Source: DTU072 sp050309775 (GTDB lineage Bacteria > Bacillota > Clostridia > Christensenellales > DTU072). From it: a DNA stretch of 64,000 bases. The DNA lies in the NCBI GenBank assembly GCA_050309775.1, contig JBNRMV010000005.1, positions 1-64,000 on the forward strand, in the 5' to 3' direction. The notes beneath the pieces are model-generated. The model had not been told where the DNA came from. It did no database searches and worked only from the letters and a program-made list of their open reading frames with translations. Numbering within the stretch: position 1 is the first letter of the stretch; every line of letters starts with the position of its first letter. Shown piece after piece: positions 43,770-52,334 of the stretch. Both the position numbers and the translations under genes were made by a program.

Positions 43770-44549
43770 GTGGGCAAAAAAATCGTTATGACTTCAGGTA
43801 AAGGCGGTGTAGGCAAAACAACGGTTACTGCAAATCTTGGCATTGCGCTTTCGATGCTTTCAAAAAAAGTGGCATTGGTAGACGCCGATATAGGCTTAAA
43901 CAATCTGGATGTTGTTATGCTTATAGAAAACAAGATAGTCTATGATATAGGCGACATAGCGGAGGGAAGATGCCGCACAAAACAAGCCCTTATTCAGGAC
44001 GACGCTTTTCCTTCTCTTTTCACCCTGCCCTCCGCAAAAACTATGTCTTCCCGTATACCGCCCAGAGTTTTTGTTTCCATTGCCAATGAACTGGCGGAGG
44101 ACTTTGACTATGTTTTAATAGACTGCCCTGCCGGCATTGACGAGGGCTTTCACCGCGCTGTCGTCGGAGCCGACGAAGCGTTGGTGGTGACTACTCCGCA
44201 CATATCCGCTGTGCGTGATGCCGACAAGGTCGTTGCGCTGCTCTCTACCTATGACATGAAATCAATCGGACTAGTGGTCAACCGCCTGAAAGGCAACCTA
44301 GTAAGCGAAGGCATCAGCATGGACGCGCTTGACATTGCAAAGCTGCTCAGAGTGCCGCTCAAAGGCGCTATTCCGGAAGATGAGCGCATAAATGTTTCTT
44401 CCCAAATAAACAAAATCAAGGATAAAAGCAGCGCTCAGCTTGCATATACCCTGCTTGCGTCATATGTTGACGGCAAGGACACAAAGGTATTTGATTGCGC
44501 GTCGGACTATCGGGGTTTTTTTAAGAAATTATTAAAGGTTTTTAGGTGA
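43770..44549 (+). CDS. minD: Septum site-determining ATPase MinD
   Basis: 259 residues. The deviant Walker A KGGVGKT (11-17), the switch LVDADIGLNNLD and IDCPAGI are typical. The C-terminal amphipathic helix (about residues 246-259, FFKKLLKVFR) inserts into the membrane. The start is GTG at 43770, with GAGGTGA before it. minE follows after 3 bases. No minC is adjacent. Confidence 0.96.
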   Translation: MGKKIVMTSGKGGVGKTTVTANLGIALSMLSKKVALVDADIGLNNLDVVMLIENKIVYDIGDIAEGRCRTKQALIQDDAFPSLFTLPSAKTMSSRIPPRVFVSIANELAEDFDYVLIDCPAGIDEGFHRAVVGADEALVVTTPHISAVRDADKVVALLSTYDMKSIGLVVNRLKGNLVSEGISMDALDIAKLLRVPLKGAIPEDERINVSSQINKIKDKSSAQLAYTLLASYVDGKDTKVFDCASDYRGFFKKLLKVFR

Positions 44550-44552
44550 TTT

Positions 44553-44783
44553 ATGCAAAAAGATAACACTATCGTGCGTTTGAAAAGGGTGCTATTGAGC
44601 GACAAATTAAACATGCCGAACGGACTTATAGCCTTGCTGAAAAAGGATTTATTAAAAGTATTTGACAGTTATTTTGACATTAAGGAAGATTTACTCGTCG
44701 AAATTGACGGCAATGCCGACGGCGAATATGACATACTCATCAGAGGTCGGTCCGAAAGAATAAAAAGTCCGAAGTTTTTATAA
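44553..44783 (+). CDS. minE: Cell division topological specificity factor MinE
   Basis: 76 residues. The N-terminal MinD-activating stretch (RLKRVLLSDKLNM) and the C-terminal dimer beta-domain (FDIKEDLLVEIDGNADGEYDILIRG) are both visible, so MinD probably oscillates. The gene ends only 4 bases from the convergent YhhN-like gene, with no terminator between. Confidence 0.9.
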   Translation: MQKDNTIVRLKRVLLSDKLNMPNGLIALLKKDLLKVFDSYFDIKEDLLVEIDGNADGEYDILIRGRSERIKSPKFL

Positions 44784-44787
44784 AAAC

Positions 44788-45483
44788 CTATATCACCATA
44801 GACAACACATACAGCGTTTGCGCAACATAATAGGCCGGCAAATAAATGAACGCAATGAAATTGCCCTTTGGCGAATCCTTTTCAAACTTGCCATAGTTAT
44901 AAAATCCAAGCAGCAAATCCGACAGCATAAACAATATTGAGCCGACAAACACCACCACCGCCGCTGCGCTGCGCGCTTTTAATAAAAAATTCAACGCCGT
45001 TATGAACATTGCGCCGATTATTAAAGAATAAATAAGTATAGGCGGTTTTGGCATATCCGGCGAAATTTTGCCTGACTTCAGCAGCATATACACGCCAAGC
45101 GGTACGACAAACAAAAATGCCGCCAGCCAAACAATAAAGCCTTTTGCAAGAGTCAGGAATACAATGATATAAATGACATGTCCTATAAGGAAAAACAGCA
45201 TTCCGGCAAGCAGTATGGGTTCAACATATTCTTTTTTTGCTATGCCTCGCAGACTCAAGAAGAAGTCCCCCAGCATACCGAATAACAATGCCGCAACAAT
45301 GCAAATATGTAAGGGTTCGACCTTTTCAAGCAATGCAAGCGCCGCCAAACCCATAGCCATAAAACTAAAACTCGCCAAGGCTTTCAGCAGGAACTTAACG
45401 CCCAATAAACCTTTGTTCTGAAAAGAAACAGTTGTAATAGAAAGAGCAATAGTCATCGCCATCAACACATATACAAAAAGCAT
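44788..45483 (-). CDS. YhhN/TMEM86-family membrane protein (lysoplasmalogenase-like)
   Basis: 231 residues with about eight membrane helices. The family signature GMLGDFFLSL and the later LFMLSDLLLGFYNY give paired aspartates. Relatives hydrolyse the vinyl-ether bond of lysoplasmalogens, which would fit an anaerobe that makes plasmalogens; substrate here is inferred. The frame is open to 45597, but the ATG at 45483 with GAGGTAAAT before it is right. It is the last gene of the lipase-dnaX-recR series. Confidence 0.8.
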   Translation of the reverse strand: MLFVYVLMAMTIALSITTVSFQNKGLLGVKFLLKALASFSFMAMGLAALALLEKVEPLHICIVAALLFGMLGDFFLSLRGIAKKEYVEPILLAGMLFFLIGHVIYIIVFLTLAKGFIVWLAAFLFVVPLGVYMLLKSGKISPDMPKPPILIYSLIIGAMFITALNFLLKARSAAAVVVFVGSILFMLSDLLLGFYNYGKFEKDSPKGNFIAFIYLPAYYVAQTLYVLSMVI

Positions 45484-45485
45484 AT

Positions 45486-46286
45486 TTACCTCGTCAGCAA
45501 GCCAGCATCCAGCACAAATTGACTGCCTGTGACATATCTCGCTTTGTCGGAGCAGAGGTACAGTAAGGCATTCGTCACATCTTCGGACTCTATCCATGGC
45601 ACGGGAAGCAGGTTGCCGGCGGAACGCTCGGCAATTTCTTGTGGAGTTGCTCCCTCCATGGCGGCAAGTCCGTCGTTCATCGGGGTATTTACGCCCGTTG
45701 GGTGAATGCTCAGCACTCTTATATTATATGGCGCAAGTTCTATGGCAAGTGACTTTGTCAATCCCACCATAGCCCATTTTGAGGCGGCATAGTGGCAGAG
45801 CCTATTCATGCCGCGCAGTCCGGCTATTGAGGAATTATTTACGATTACTCCGGATTTTTGGCGCTGCATATATGGAGCAACATATTTGCAAAACAAAAAA
45901 GCGCCCTTGCAGTTTATGTCCATCATGTCATCCCATTCCTTTTCGGGAAGTTCATGCACATATCCATAGGCGCATATGCCTGCGTTATTAAAAAGAATGT
46001 CTATGCGGCCAAAAGCCTCGAACGCCTTAACCGTTGCGGCTTTTACTTGCTCTGCATTGCGCACATCGCCGAAAACCAGCAAGACTTTTCCGCCAAAACT
46101 CTCTATTTCATCCGCAAGCGACTGCATGTCGCTTTTGCAGGTATTGTTATACGCCGGATAGCATATCTTTTCTTCCAAATCAAAAGCCACAACATTGGCT
46201 CCTTCCTTTGCGAAAGCTATTGCCGCCGCTCTGCCTTGTCCCTTGGCTGCGCCGGTAATGATTATCGTTTTGTCTTTGTAGCTCAT
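45486..46286 (-). CDS. Short-chain dehydrogenase, mycofactocin-coupled-like subfamily
   Basis: 266 residues of SDR fold: TGAAKGQGR nucleotide loop, NNAG, catalytic Ser (NNSSIAG) and YAASK. The GQGR variant of the glycine motif and the insert after strand 2 (EEKICYPAYNN...) resemble the SDRs often found with mycofactocin genes in Actinobacteria. No mycofactocin gene is seen here, so cofactor type is uncertain. It lies 11 bases after the CMD-like gene, suggesting joint action on a small alcohol or ketone. Confidence 0.85.
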   Translation of the reverse strand: MSYKDKTIIITGAAKGQGRAAAIAFAKEGANVVAFDLEEKICYPAYNNTCKSDMQSLADEIESFGGKVLLVFGDVRNAEQVKAATVKAFEAFGRIDILFNNAGICAYGYVHELPEKEWDDMMDINCKGAFLFCKYVAPYMQRQKSGVIVNNSSIAGLRGMNRLCHYAASKWAMVGLTKSLAIELAPYNIRVLSIHPTGVNTPMNDGLAAMEGATPQEIAERSAGNLLPVPWIESEDVTNALLYLCSDKARYVTGSQFVLDAGLLTR

Positions 46287-46297
46287 CTTATCCTCTT

Positions 46298-46822
46298 TTA
46301 TCGTTTTGTATAGCTTGTGAGATAATCGTCCAGTTCGACTTCAAGCGCATTATTTATAAGGTTTGTGGCTATCATCATGCCGGCAAAGGCCGTCAGAATT
46401 ACAATCTGTTTGTCGCTGAAATGCTTTTTTAGTCTTGCGAACAGTTCGTCAGATATTACCGTCGGTTGATTTACGCTGGCTGTGCCGTAGTCGACAAGCG
46501 TCTGAAGTCTGTCGTCAAGTTTCAGCTTGTCAGGGTTTATGCCCTCGTCTTTCAGCAACTTTCGGAAAAAAGTCGAACATATCAGACAGTTGTTATATGA
46601 AGATATGGCGTGACAAAAGACATTTACGCCAAAGTCACCAAGGAATTCTGCCGCCTTGTCACGCAAGGGGTACCACTCCATAAGCACTTTGAACGACAAT
46701 ACATCGTTCAAAAGCGTTTTTTTCATGTTAGTGATTCTGCCGTGCTTTTTTATTTGGTTGGTGTATTCGGCTTTTGCCTCGGGTGACAGTTTGTCATAAT
46801 CAACCATAGGTATCCGCGCCAT
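46298..46822 (-). CDS. Carboxymuconolactone decarboxylase/AhpD-like protein
   Basis: 174 residues, all-helical CMD fold. A CxxC (NCLICSTFFRKLL) is kept, but the proton-relay His usual four residues after the second Cys in AhpD is Phe here, so peroxidase action of the AhpD kind is doubtful. The ATG at 46822 has AAAGGAGA before it; the frame continues five codons further with a TTG. It lies between recR and an SDR gene. Confidence 0.75.
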   Translation of the reverse strand: MARIPMVDYDKLSPEAKAEYTNQIKKHGRITNMKKTLLNDVLSFKVLMEWYPLRDKAAEFLGDFGVNVFCHAISSYNNCLICSTFFRKLLKDEGINPDKLKLDDRLQTLVDYGTASVNQPTVISDELFARLKKHFSDKQIVILTAFAGMMIATNLINNALEVELDDYLTSYTKR

Positions 46823-46849
46823 AATATCTCCTTTCAAATATAATAAAAA

Positions 46850-47434
46850 TTATAATTCTTTTCTGTCCTGAAGCGCTCTTTGCAGGGTAAGTTCGTCGGC
46901 ATATTCGATTTCGCTGCCAACGGATATGCCGTAAGCCAGCCGCGTAACTTTTATGCCCAGAGGTTTTATCATGCTTGCCAGATATGACGCCGTAAGTTCG
47001 CCCGACACATCGGGGTTTGTGGCAAGAATAACCTCTTTTACTCCCGACAGTCTGCCTGCAAGCTCTTTTATTTTTATGTCCTCTACGCCAATGCCTTTTT
47101 GGAAATCCAGTGTGCCGTGCAGCACATGATAGACGCCTTCAAAGCCGCCCATTTTTTCAAAAGCTGTGATATCTTTGGGTTCGCCGACTACGCAAATAGT
47201 CGTCTTATCCCTTGTTGAGCAAATCTGACAAATGCCATTTTCGCAATAGTTTCCGCACACCGAACAAAGAACAATGCGCTCTTTTGCATCTTTTATGGCC
47301 TGCAGAAAACTTTCTGTTTCGGCGCCGTCCATTTCCAGCACCTTGTAAGCGTATCTCTGCGCCGTCTTTGCTCCGACTCCCGGCAACTTCCGGAATGCCG
47401 CCACAAGCCTTGACATCGCCTCGGTTTGTTTCAT
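46850..47434 (-). CDS. recR: Recombination protein RecR
   Basis: 194 residues: helix-hairpin-helix (LPGVGAKTAQRYAY), a four-cysteine zinc finger (CSVCGNYC...CQIC) and a TOPRIM domain. It acts with RecO and RecF to load RecA at gaps. It lies 2 bases after the YbaB gene, in the conserved dnaX-ybaB-recR order. Confidence 0.97.
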   Translation of the reverse strand: MKQTEAMSRLVAAFRKLPGVGAKTAQRYAYKVLEMDGAETESFLQAIKDAKERIVLCSVCGNYCENGICQICSTRDKTTICVVGEPKDITAFEKMGGFEGVYHVLHGTLDFQKGIGVEDIKIKELAGRLSGVKEVILATNPDVSGELTASYLASMIKPLGIKVTRLAYGISVGSEIEYADELTLQRALQDRKEL

Positions 47435-47436
47435 GC

Positions 47437-47769
47437 TTAAATTAGGCCTCCCATGCCGCCGCTCAAAGGTCCCATTACTCTCTGTTGTTCTTCTTCTACC
47501 AGCTTCATTCCCTCGTTGAAAGCCGCAATAATCATATCCTCAAGCATTTCGACATCGTCGGGGTCGACTGCTGCGGGGTTAATTTTTATGGAGGACAATT
47601 TTCTGTCGCAAGTCAAAGTAACTTCTACCATGCCGCCGCCTGCTGTCGCCACTACCTCGGTCTCCGCCAGTTCTTCTTGGGCGGCAAGCATATCAGCTTG
47701 CATTTTTTGCGCTTGTCGCATAAGCGCTTGCATGTTGTTTCCTCCGCCAAATCCGCCAAATTTTGCCAT
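47437..47769 (-). CDS. ybaB: YbaB/EbfC nucleoid-associated protein
   Basis: 110 residues. An N-terminal glycine-rich stretch (FGGFGGGNN) precedes the YbaB helix-strand core (MVEVTLTCDRKLSSIKINP) and a glycine-rich tail. It binds DNA as a dimer. Start ATG at 47769, one codon inside a TTG-started frame, with AAGGAGA before it. Confidence 0.95.
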   Translation of the reverse strand: MAKFGGFGGGNNMQALMRQAQKMQADMLAAQEELAETEVVATAGGGMVEVTLTCDRKLSSIKINPAAVDPDDVEMLEDMIIAAFNEGMKLVEEEQQRVMGPLSGGMGGLI

Positions 47770-47807
47770 CAATCAAATCTCCTTCTTTCTTTATATGTGA
47801 TTATTCT

Positions 47808-49421
47808 TTATTTTTTTATTTCTATCATGCCGCCGAAAAGCTGCTGCAATTCGTTTATGCCGTTGTCGTACTCTTTTGAGCGCTTTTCTTTCTTTTGGCA
47901 AACAAAAGAAAAATCGCTGCCCAGCTCAAGTTTGACGCAGTCATTCATTGTTTGTAAAAAATTCTGTTGGTTGAACAACTTGACTGTTGCAGGGTTGTTG
48001 CTGCGCAAAATGAGCTGAGTTCCTTCAAGGCTCAATTCGTCCTCCAGCATTGTTGCCGCCGTATACAAAGCCCGCTCGCCTCTTTCGTGCAGTCTTTGAA
48101 TAATGCCGTCCCAAATCTTGTTTATTTTTTCTTCCTGTTCGTTTTGCGCCTCTTCAAAAACCGACTCTTCTTCAATGACGATAGCCGCGCTCTCAAGAAT
48201 TTCGGTGATGTTCTCTTGCTTTTCTTCGGGCTTTTCGACAATCGGAGGCGTTTCGGCAACTTTTATGCCGTTCGCCGCAAGCTCTTCCAACTTTCTCTCC
48301 AGTTCGCGCAGCCGTGTGAAAGCCGCCTCGGGAGAACTGTCTGTTCTCAACTCGCAAGCCTTTACTATTGTTGCCTCCAGCATAATTCTGGGCTGCGTCG
48401 AATACCGCAGCGCGCTCTCTATGCCTGTTATGGTCTCCATGGCGCGGCTGATACGGTAGTTTTCGTAGTTCTTTGCCGCCTCTGCAAGCTGTTTGGCTTC
48501 ATCTTCTCCAACAGTGCTGAGCTTGTATCCGCGAATATTTTTTACTGCTATAAGGTCACGAAAATAATTGCTCAAGTCCTTGTGAATGGTGTTGCGACCC
48601 TCTTTGTACATTGTGTCAAGCACCGTCAAAGCTTCGCCGCTTCTGCCGTCAAGTATGGCTCTGCCCAGTTTGTGCAGCGTGGCAAAGTCACCCGACCCCA
48701 ACGCTTCAAGCACCGCCGTAAGCGTGACATTGCCGTCGCAATATGACATACACATGTCGGCTACGGATATGGCGTCTCTCACACTGCCCTCGCCGTGTAT
48801 GGCTATTTGTTCAATGGCGGCATCTTCATATTTCACGCCGACATCGTCAAATATTTTGGCAATAAGCGCTTTTATTTCCTCTGTTGCCACCAATCTGAAG
48901 TCAAACCGCAAACAGCGGCTGAGTATGGTTGCCGGCAATTTTTGCACTTCGGTAGTGGCAAGTATAAAAATAATATGTTCGGGAGGCTCTTCCAGCGTTT
49001 TTAGCAGCGCATTGAACGCTTGCGGCGTCAGCATATGAACCTCGTCTATTATATAAACTTTGAATCTGCCTGCCGAAGGTCGATATTGCGTATTTTCTTT
49101 TATTTGGCGCACTTCGTCAACACCGTTGTTTGAGGCGGCGTCAATTTCTATGATATCTATGTTGCCCGGCTTTGACATCTCAAGGCATACGACGCATTTG
49201 TTGCAGGGTGAGCCGTCTTGCGGGTCAATGCAATTTACGGCGCGCGCAAAAATTTTGGCGCAGCTGGTCTTGCCCGTGCCTCTTGTGCCGGTAAACAAAT
49301 ATGAATGACCGATGCGGTCATTCTTTATTTGGTTGCGCAGCGTTTTTACTATGTGATTTTGTCCGATAACACCGTCAAAGGTGTCAGGACGAAATCTTCT
49401 GTATAGAGAAACAAATGCCAT
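47808..49421 (-). CDS. dnaX: DNA polymerase III subunits gamma and tau
   Basis: 537 residues. A clamp-loader AAA+ core with Walker A GTRGTGKT, a zinc-binding group (CIDP...CNKCVVC), DEVHM and sensor SRCLRFDF. The C-terminal third (tau-specific) is rich in glutamate. AAAGGTAA precedes the ATG. It lies 33 bases after the GLUG lipoprotein gene, so it is probably read from that gene's promoter. Confidence 0.97.
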   Translation of the reverse strand: MAFVSLYRRFRPDTFDGVIGQNHIVKTLRNQIKNDRIGHSYLFTGTRGTGKTSCAKIFARAVNCIDPQDGSPCNKCVVCLEMSKPGNIDIIEIDAASNNGVDEVRQIKENTQYRPSAGRFKVYIIDEVHMLTPQAFNALLKTLEEPPEHIIFILATTEVQKLPATILSRCLRFDFRLVATEEIKALIAKIFDDVGVKYEDAAIEQIAIHGEGSVRDAISVADMCMSYCDGNVTLTAVLEALGSGDFATLHKLGRAILDGRSGEALTVLDTMYKEGRNTIHKDLSNYFRDLIAVKNIRGYKLSTVGEDEAKQLAEAAKNYENYRISRAMETITGIESALRYSTQPRIMLEATIVKACELRTDSSPEAAFTRLRELERKLEELAANGIKVAETPPIVEKPEEKQENITEILESAAIVIEEESVFEEAQNEQEEKINKIWDGIIQRLHERGERALYTAATMLEDELSLEGTQLILRSNNPATVKLFNQQNFLQTMNDCVKLELGSDFSFVCQKKEKRSKEYDNGINELQQLFGGMIEIKK

Positions 49422-49454
49422 AATATATTACCTTTTGTTTTTGTGAACGATTCT

Positions 49455-51263
49455 TTATAGCGCTACAAAAAGCCGCCACCCGTCGCCAAAGGCAGTATCC
49501 TGTTCGCCTATTTTTATGACGGAATCTTCGGAATATTCCAGATTAAAGAAGCTGTACTGCCCTGTCAGACTTTCAAAACCGTCATATGTGATACCGTTGA
49601 CGACCATAACTATTCCGTTTGCGTCGACCAGTCTGCCCAGCTCGGCGTCAAAGTAATTCTGCGTATAGCTTTCGATGTCATTGCCTTCAAACTGCGCATA
49701 CTCGTATGTTGCCGCCACATCTCCGCCCTCGTCTATCAGGTCGACGATGAGTTTGCCGTCTTTCTCGTAAGCGTCGACGCCTATATAAACTTTCGGCATG
49801 TCTTTCTTAATGAAACGCAAAATTCTTCTGCCGTTTCCTTCGACATATATATTCTCTGCGGCTCTGGCTATGGCGCCGTAGCATGCTTTGAAAGTCGATT
49901 GACATCTCTCAATATTTGAGTTGCCGTAAATGTCGGCGACAAGCCCTGCGCTGTATTCGTAGTTTTCGTCTATGTCTACATAATTGTTGCCTTGTTTACC
50001 TTTGTATATTCCGCCCGATGCGGTGCAATCCAACACATCGCTGTCCCTGACTGTGCCTGCTATGCCACCTATTACGGGGTTGTTGCGTTCCACACCGCCT
50101 GCCTGCTTGTTGGCAAGGTTAGACAAAATTTTTGTGTCGGTTACTTGGCTGTTTTGTATGGTTGAGAAATCATTTGCATAACCGGCTATGCCGCCTGCCG
50201 AATAAGATTGATAAGCTGTTTTTGTGGCGCTGATATTGATTTCGCTGTTCAAAGTCTCTGCGCTGACAATAGTCGTGTCGTCTACCAATCCGCCTATGCC
50301 GCCGACAACGCCTTTTGTGTAAACCCTAGTGCCTATGTTTCCGACAAACTCTGCACCCGCAATGCGTGACATGTACACAGCCCCGAACATACCGCCAAGA
50401 TATGCCGATTTTGCGTACACAATGGGGATTTGTGCCGCGCAATCAAGCTGGCTCATAACCGTGCCTTTGCCTTTTGCAAGTCCGATAAGTCCGCCGACAA
50501 ACGCTTGCGCCGGGTAATACAGCTGCGAATTCAAATCGTACGCCACCACTTTTTCTTCGGTGTTTACGGTGTCGTTCGTTTGGTCGTATTCCGGGCCCAA
50601 AGAGGCAATCATGTTATTTATGGTGACATTCGCCGAAACTTGTTCAAGACTCAGAGCGCCCGAGGAATAACCCAATATTCCGCCTATGTACTGGTTCTGA
50701 TCGCAAGTTATTTCCATCAAGACATCTCTTTGTTTATAATAATAGCTTGTGCCCAGCAGTATGCTGCCGTCAGCCTCGATACCTAATATTTTGTTGGCGC
50801 CATATGCATAGCCCACCAGTCCGCCTACATAGGTGTAATCAGGCTCTGCATAGAAAGAAATGTAAAAATTGGATAATTTCAAATCTTTTATGACGGCGCC
50901 GTAGGTATAGCCAAAAAGTCCTGCATACTGATATGGCACGCTTTTTTCGTAAGATGTGCCGTCAGCGCCTTTTATGCTGAGGTTTGAGATAGTGAAACCT
51001 TTGCCGTCAAAAGTGCCTCTGAAAGAGTTTTCGTTGTCTTGTCCTATCGGCTGCCAATCTATCCCCGCCAAGTCCAAATCGTTTTTTAGCTCAAAGGTAT
51101 AGAGCGAATACTTGTCGCCCAGATAATCCTTTATGCTTTTCAAATCTTCAACCGACTTGATTTCGATAGTTTTTGTTTCTTTCGGCGGGTTCTCCTTTTT
51201 GCAGGCTGTAAGACCCAAACAAAGTATCAATGCAAGCGCTATTATTATGCCAAGTTTCTTCAT
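49455..51263 (-). CDS. GLUG-motif surface lipoprotein
   Basis: 602 residues. A lipoprotein signal ends LTAC, with the lipidated Cys at about residue 21. The body is a right-handed repeat of GLUG-like units (AGLFGYTYGAVIKDL, GGLVGYAYGANK, GGILGYSSGALS, GGIGGLVDD, AGGIAGYANDFS, GGIAGTVRDS), as in adhesins and IgA protease-like proteins. The last 130 residues form a separate domain. The role is unknown; a surface adhesin is likely. The start is the ATG at 51263, after a TTG codon. Confidence 0.8.
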   Translation of the reverse strand: MKKLGIIIALALILCLGLTACKKENPPKETKTIEIKSVEDLKSIKDYLGDKYSLYTFELKNDLDLAGIDWQPIGQDNENSFRGTFDGKGFTISNLSIKGADGTSYEKSVPYQYAGLFGYTYGAVIKDLKLSNFYISFYAEPDYTYVGGLVGYAYGANKILGIEADGSILLGTSYYYKQRDVLMEITCDQNQYIGGILGYSSGALSLEQVSANVTINNMIASLGPEYDQTNDTVNTEEKVVAYDLNSQLYYPAQAFVGGLIGLAKGKGTVMSQLDCAAQIPIVYAKSAYLGGMFGAVYMSRIAGAEFVGNIGTRVYTKGVVGGIGGLVDDTTIVSAETLNSEINISATKTAYQSYSAGGIAGYANDFSTIQNSQVTDTKILSNLANKQAGGVERNNPVIGGIAGTVRDSDVLDCTASGGIYKGKQGNNYVDIDENYEYSAGLVADIYGNSNIERCQSTFKACYGAIARAAENIYVEGNGRRILRFIKKDMPKVYIGVDAYEKDGKLIVDLIDEGGDVAATYEYAQFEGNDIESYTQNYFDAELGRLVDANGIVMVVNGITYDGFESLTGQYSFFNLEYSEDSVIKIGEQDTAFGDGWRLFVAL

Positions 51264-51281
51264 CAATTGTAACCTTACTTT

Positions 51282-52184
51282 TTATGCAAAAAGCCCTTCT
51301 ATGAATTCCGCAAAGTCTCCATAGACTTCGTCTCTGTTTGTTTCATTGAGTATTTCGTGTCTTGCGCCCTCATAAATCTTCATGTCGACATTGAGTTCCA
51401 GCGATTTGTAGAAGTCAAAAAGCTTTTGGGCAAGTTTTGCGTTCTGGGAGACGGGGTCGTCGCTGCCTACGGCAATGAATATGGGTAGTTTTTTATTTAT
51501 GTTCAGCGCGTCTGCGCCGTACATGCTCATCACGCCCTTAAAGAACGACTTATAAAAACCTATGGACATGACATGTCCGCAATACTCGTCCTTTTCGTAT
51601 TTGTCAACTTGCTCTTTGTCTCTTGACAGCCAAGCAAATTTTTGTCCCTGCGCTTCAAAAGGCTTATTATAAGCTCCAAAGCTCATTTTGTCGATAAGCT
51701 TGCCGGGTTTGTCGGCGCCAAACAAGAAGTTTTGCACCGAAGCAATAGCCAAGCCAGCGCCTACCAACGCATTTTTCATATGCGCCGTACCGCTGAGAAT
51801 GACGCCCTTTATTTTGTTGGAATATTTTTCGATATAGGCTTGTGAAAGGAAACTTCCATAGCTGTGTCCGACAAGAGCCACCTCAACATTGTAGGTGTTC
51901 TTGATGTAGTCCACCAGCATGTCCATATCTTTAATGGTTTGCACAAAGCTGTTACCGTCTACCTGACCCTTTTCGCCGGCGGCAGAATATCTGTGTCCTC
52001 TGTGGTCGTCTGCTAGGACAACATAACCCAGCTTGTTCAGATACAACGCAAAATCATCGTATCTGTCGGGATGTTCCGCCATGCCGTGGGCGATGAGTAT
52101 GCCGCCTTTTGGTTGGTCAACTTTGTCCCAAATGTTGACGCTTATTTTTTTGTTGTCATATGTATCCATCTTGATTTGTTTCAT
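51282..52184 (-). CDS. Alpha/beta-hydrolase, monoacylglycerol-lipase-like
   Basis: 300 residues of the serine aminopeptidase S33/Hydrolase_4 type. HGMAEHPDRY, DDHRGHR, the nucleophile elbow GHSYGS, and catalytic Asp (VGSDDPVS) and His (GARHEILNE) are all in place. Relatives are monoacylglycerol or lysophospholipases. No signal peptide. First gene of the series leading to dnaX. Confidence 0.9.
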   Translation of the reverse strand: MKQIKMDTYDNKKISVNIWDKVDQPKGGILIAHGMAEHPDRYDDFALYLNKLGYVVLADDHRGHRYSAAGEKGQVDGNSFVQTIKDMDMLVDYIKNTYNVEVALVGHSYGSFLSQAYIEKYSNKIKGVILSGTAHMKNALVGAGLAIASVQNFLFGADKPGKLIDKMSFGAYNKPFEAQGQKFAWLSRDKEQVDKYEKDEYCGHVMSIGFYKSFFKGVMSMYGADALNINKKLPIFIAVGSDDPVSQNAKLAQKLFDFYKSLELNVDMKIYEGARHEILNETNRDEVYGDFAEFIEGLFA

Positions 52185-52216
52185 AGCTTACCTCACAATA
52201 TATATTATACTAAAAC

Positions 52217-52245
52217 ATTATACAACTTAATGTCAAGACAATCAA
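52217..52245 (-). promoter_or_regulatory. Promoter of the lipase-GLUG-dnaX-ybaB-recR operon
   Basis: On the minus strand: -35 TTGATT (52240-52245), 17-base spacer, -10 TATAAT (52217-52222). The TTGACA just inside the spacer has a second TATAAT at 21 bases, so a second overlapping promoter is possible but poorly spaced. GTGAGGTAAGCT precedes the ATG. Confidence 0.75.
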
Positions 52246-52334
52246 GAGCCAATAATACCTTTCTTGCCTTTATCAACGAATTGAATTTGTTCATACTATA
52301 TTAGTGAATTGAGAAATTCCAGGAGTTGTTTTTT

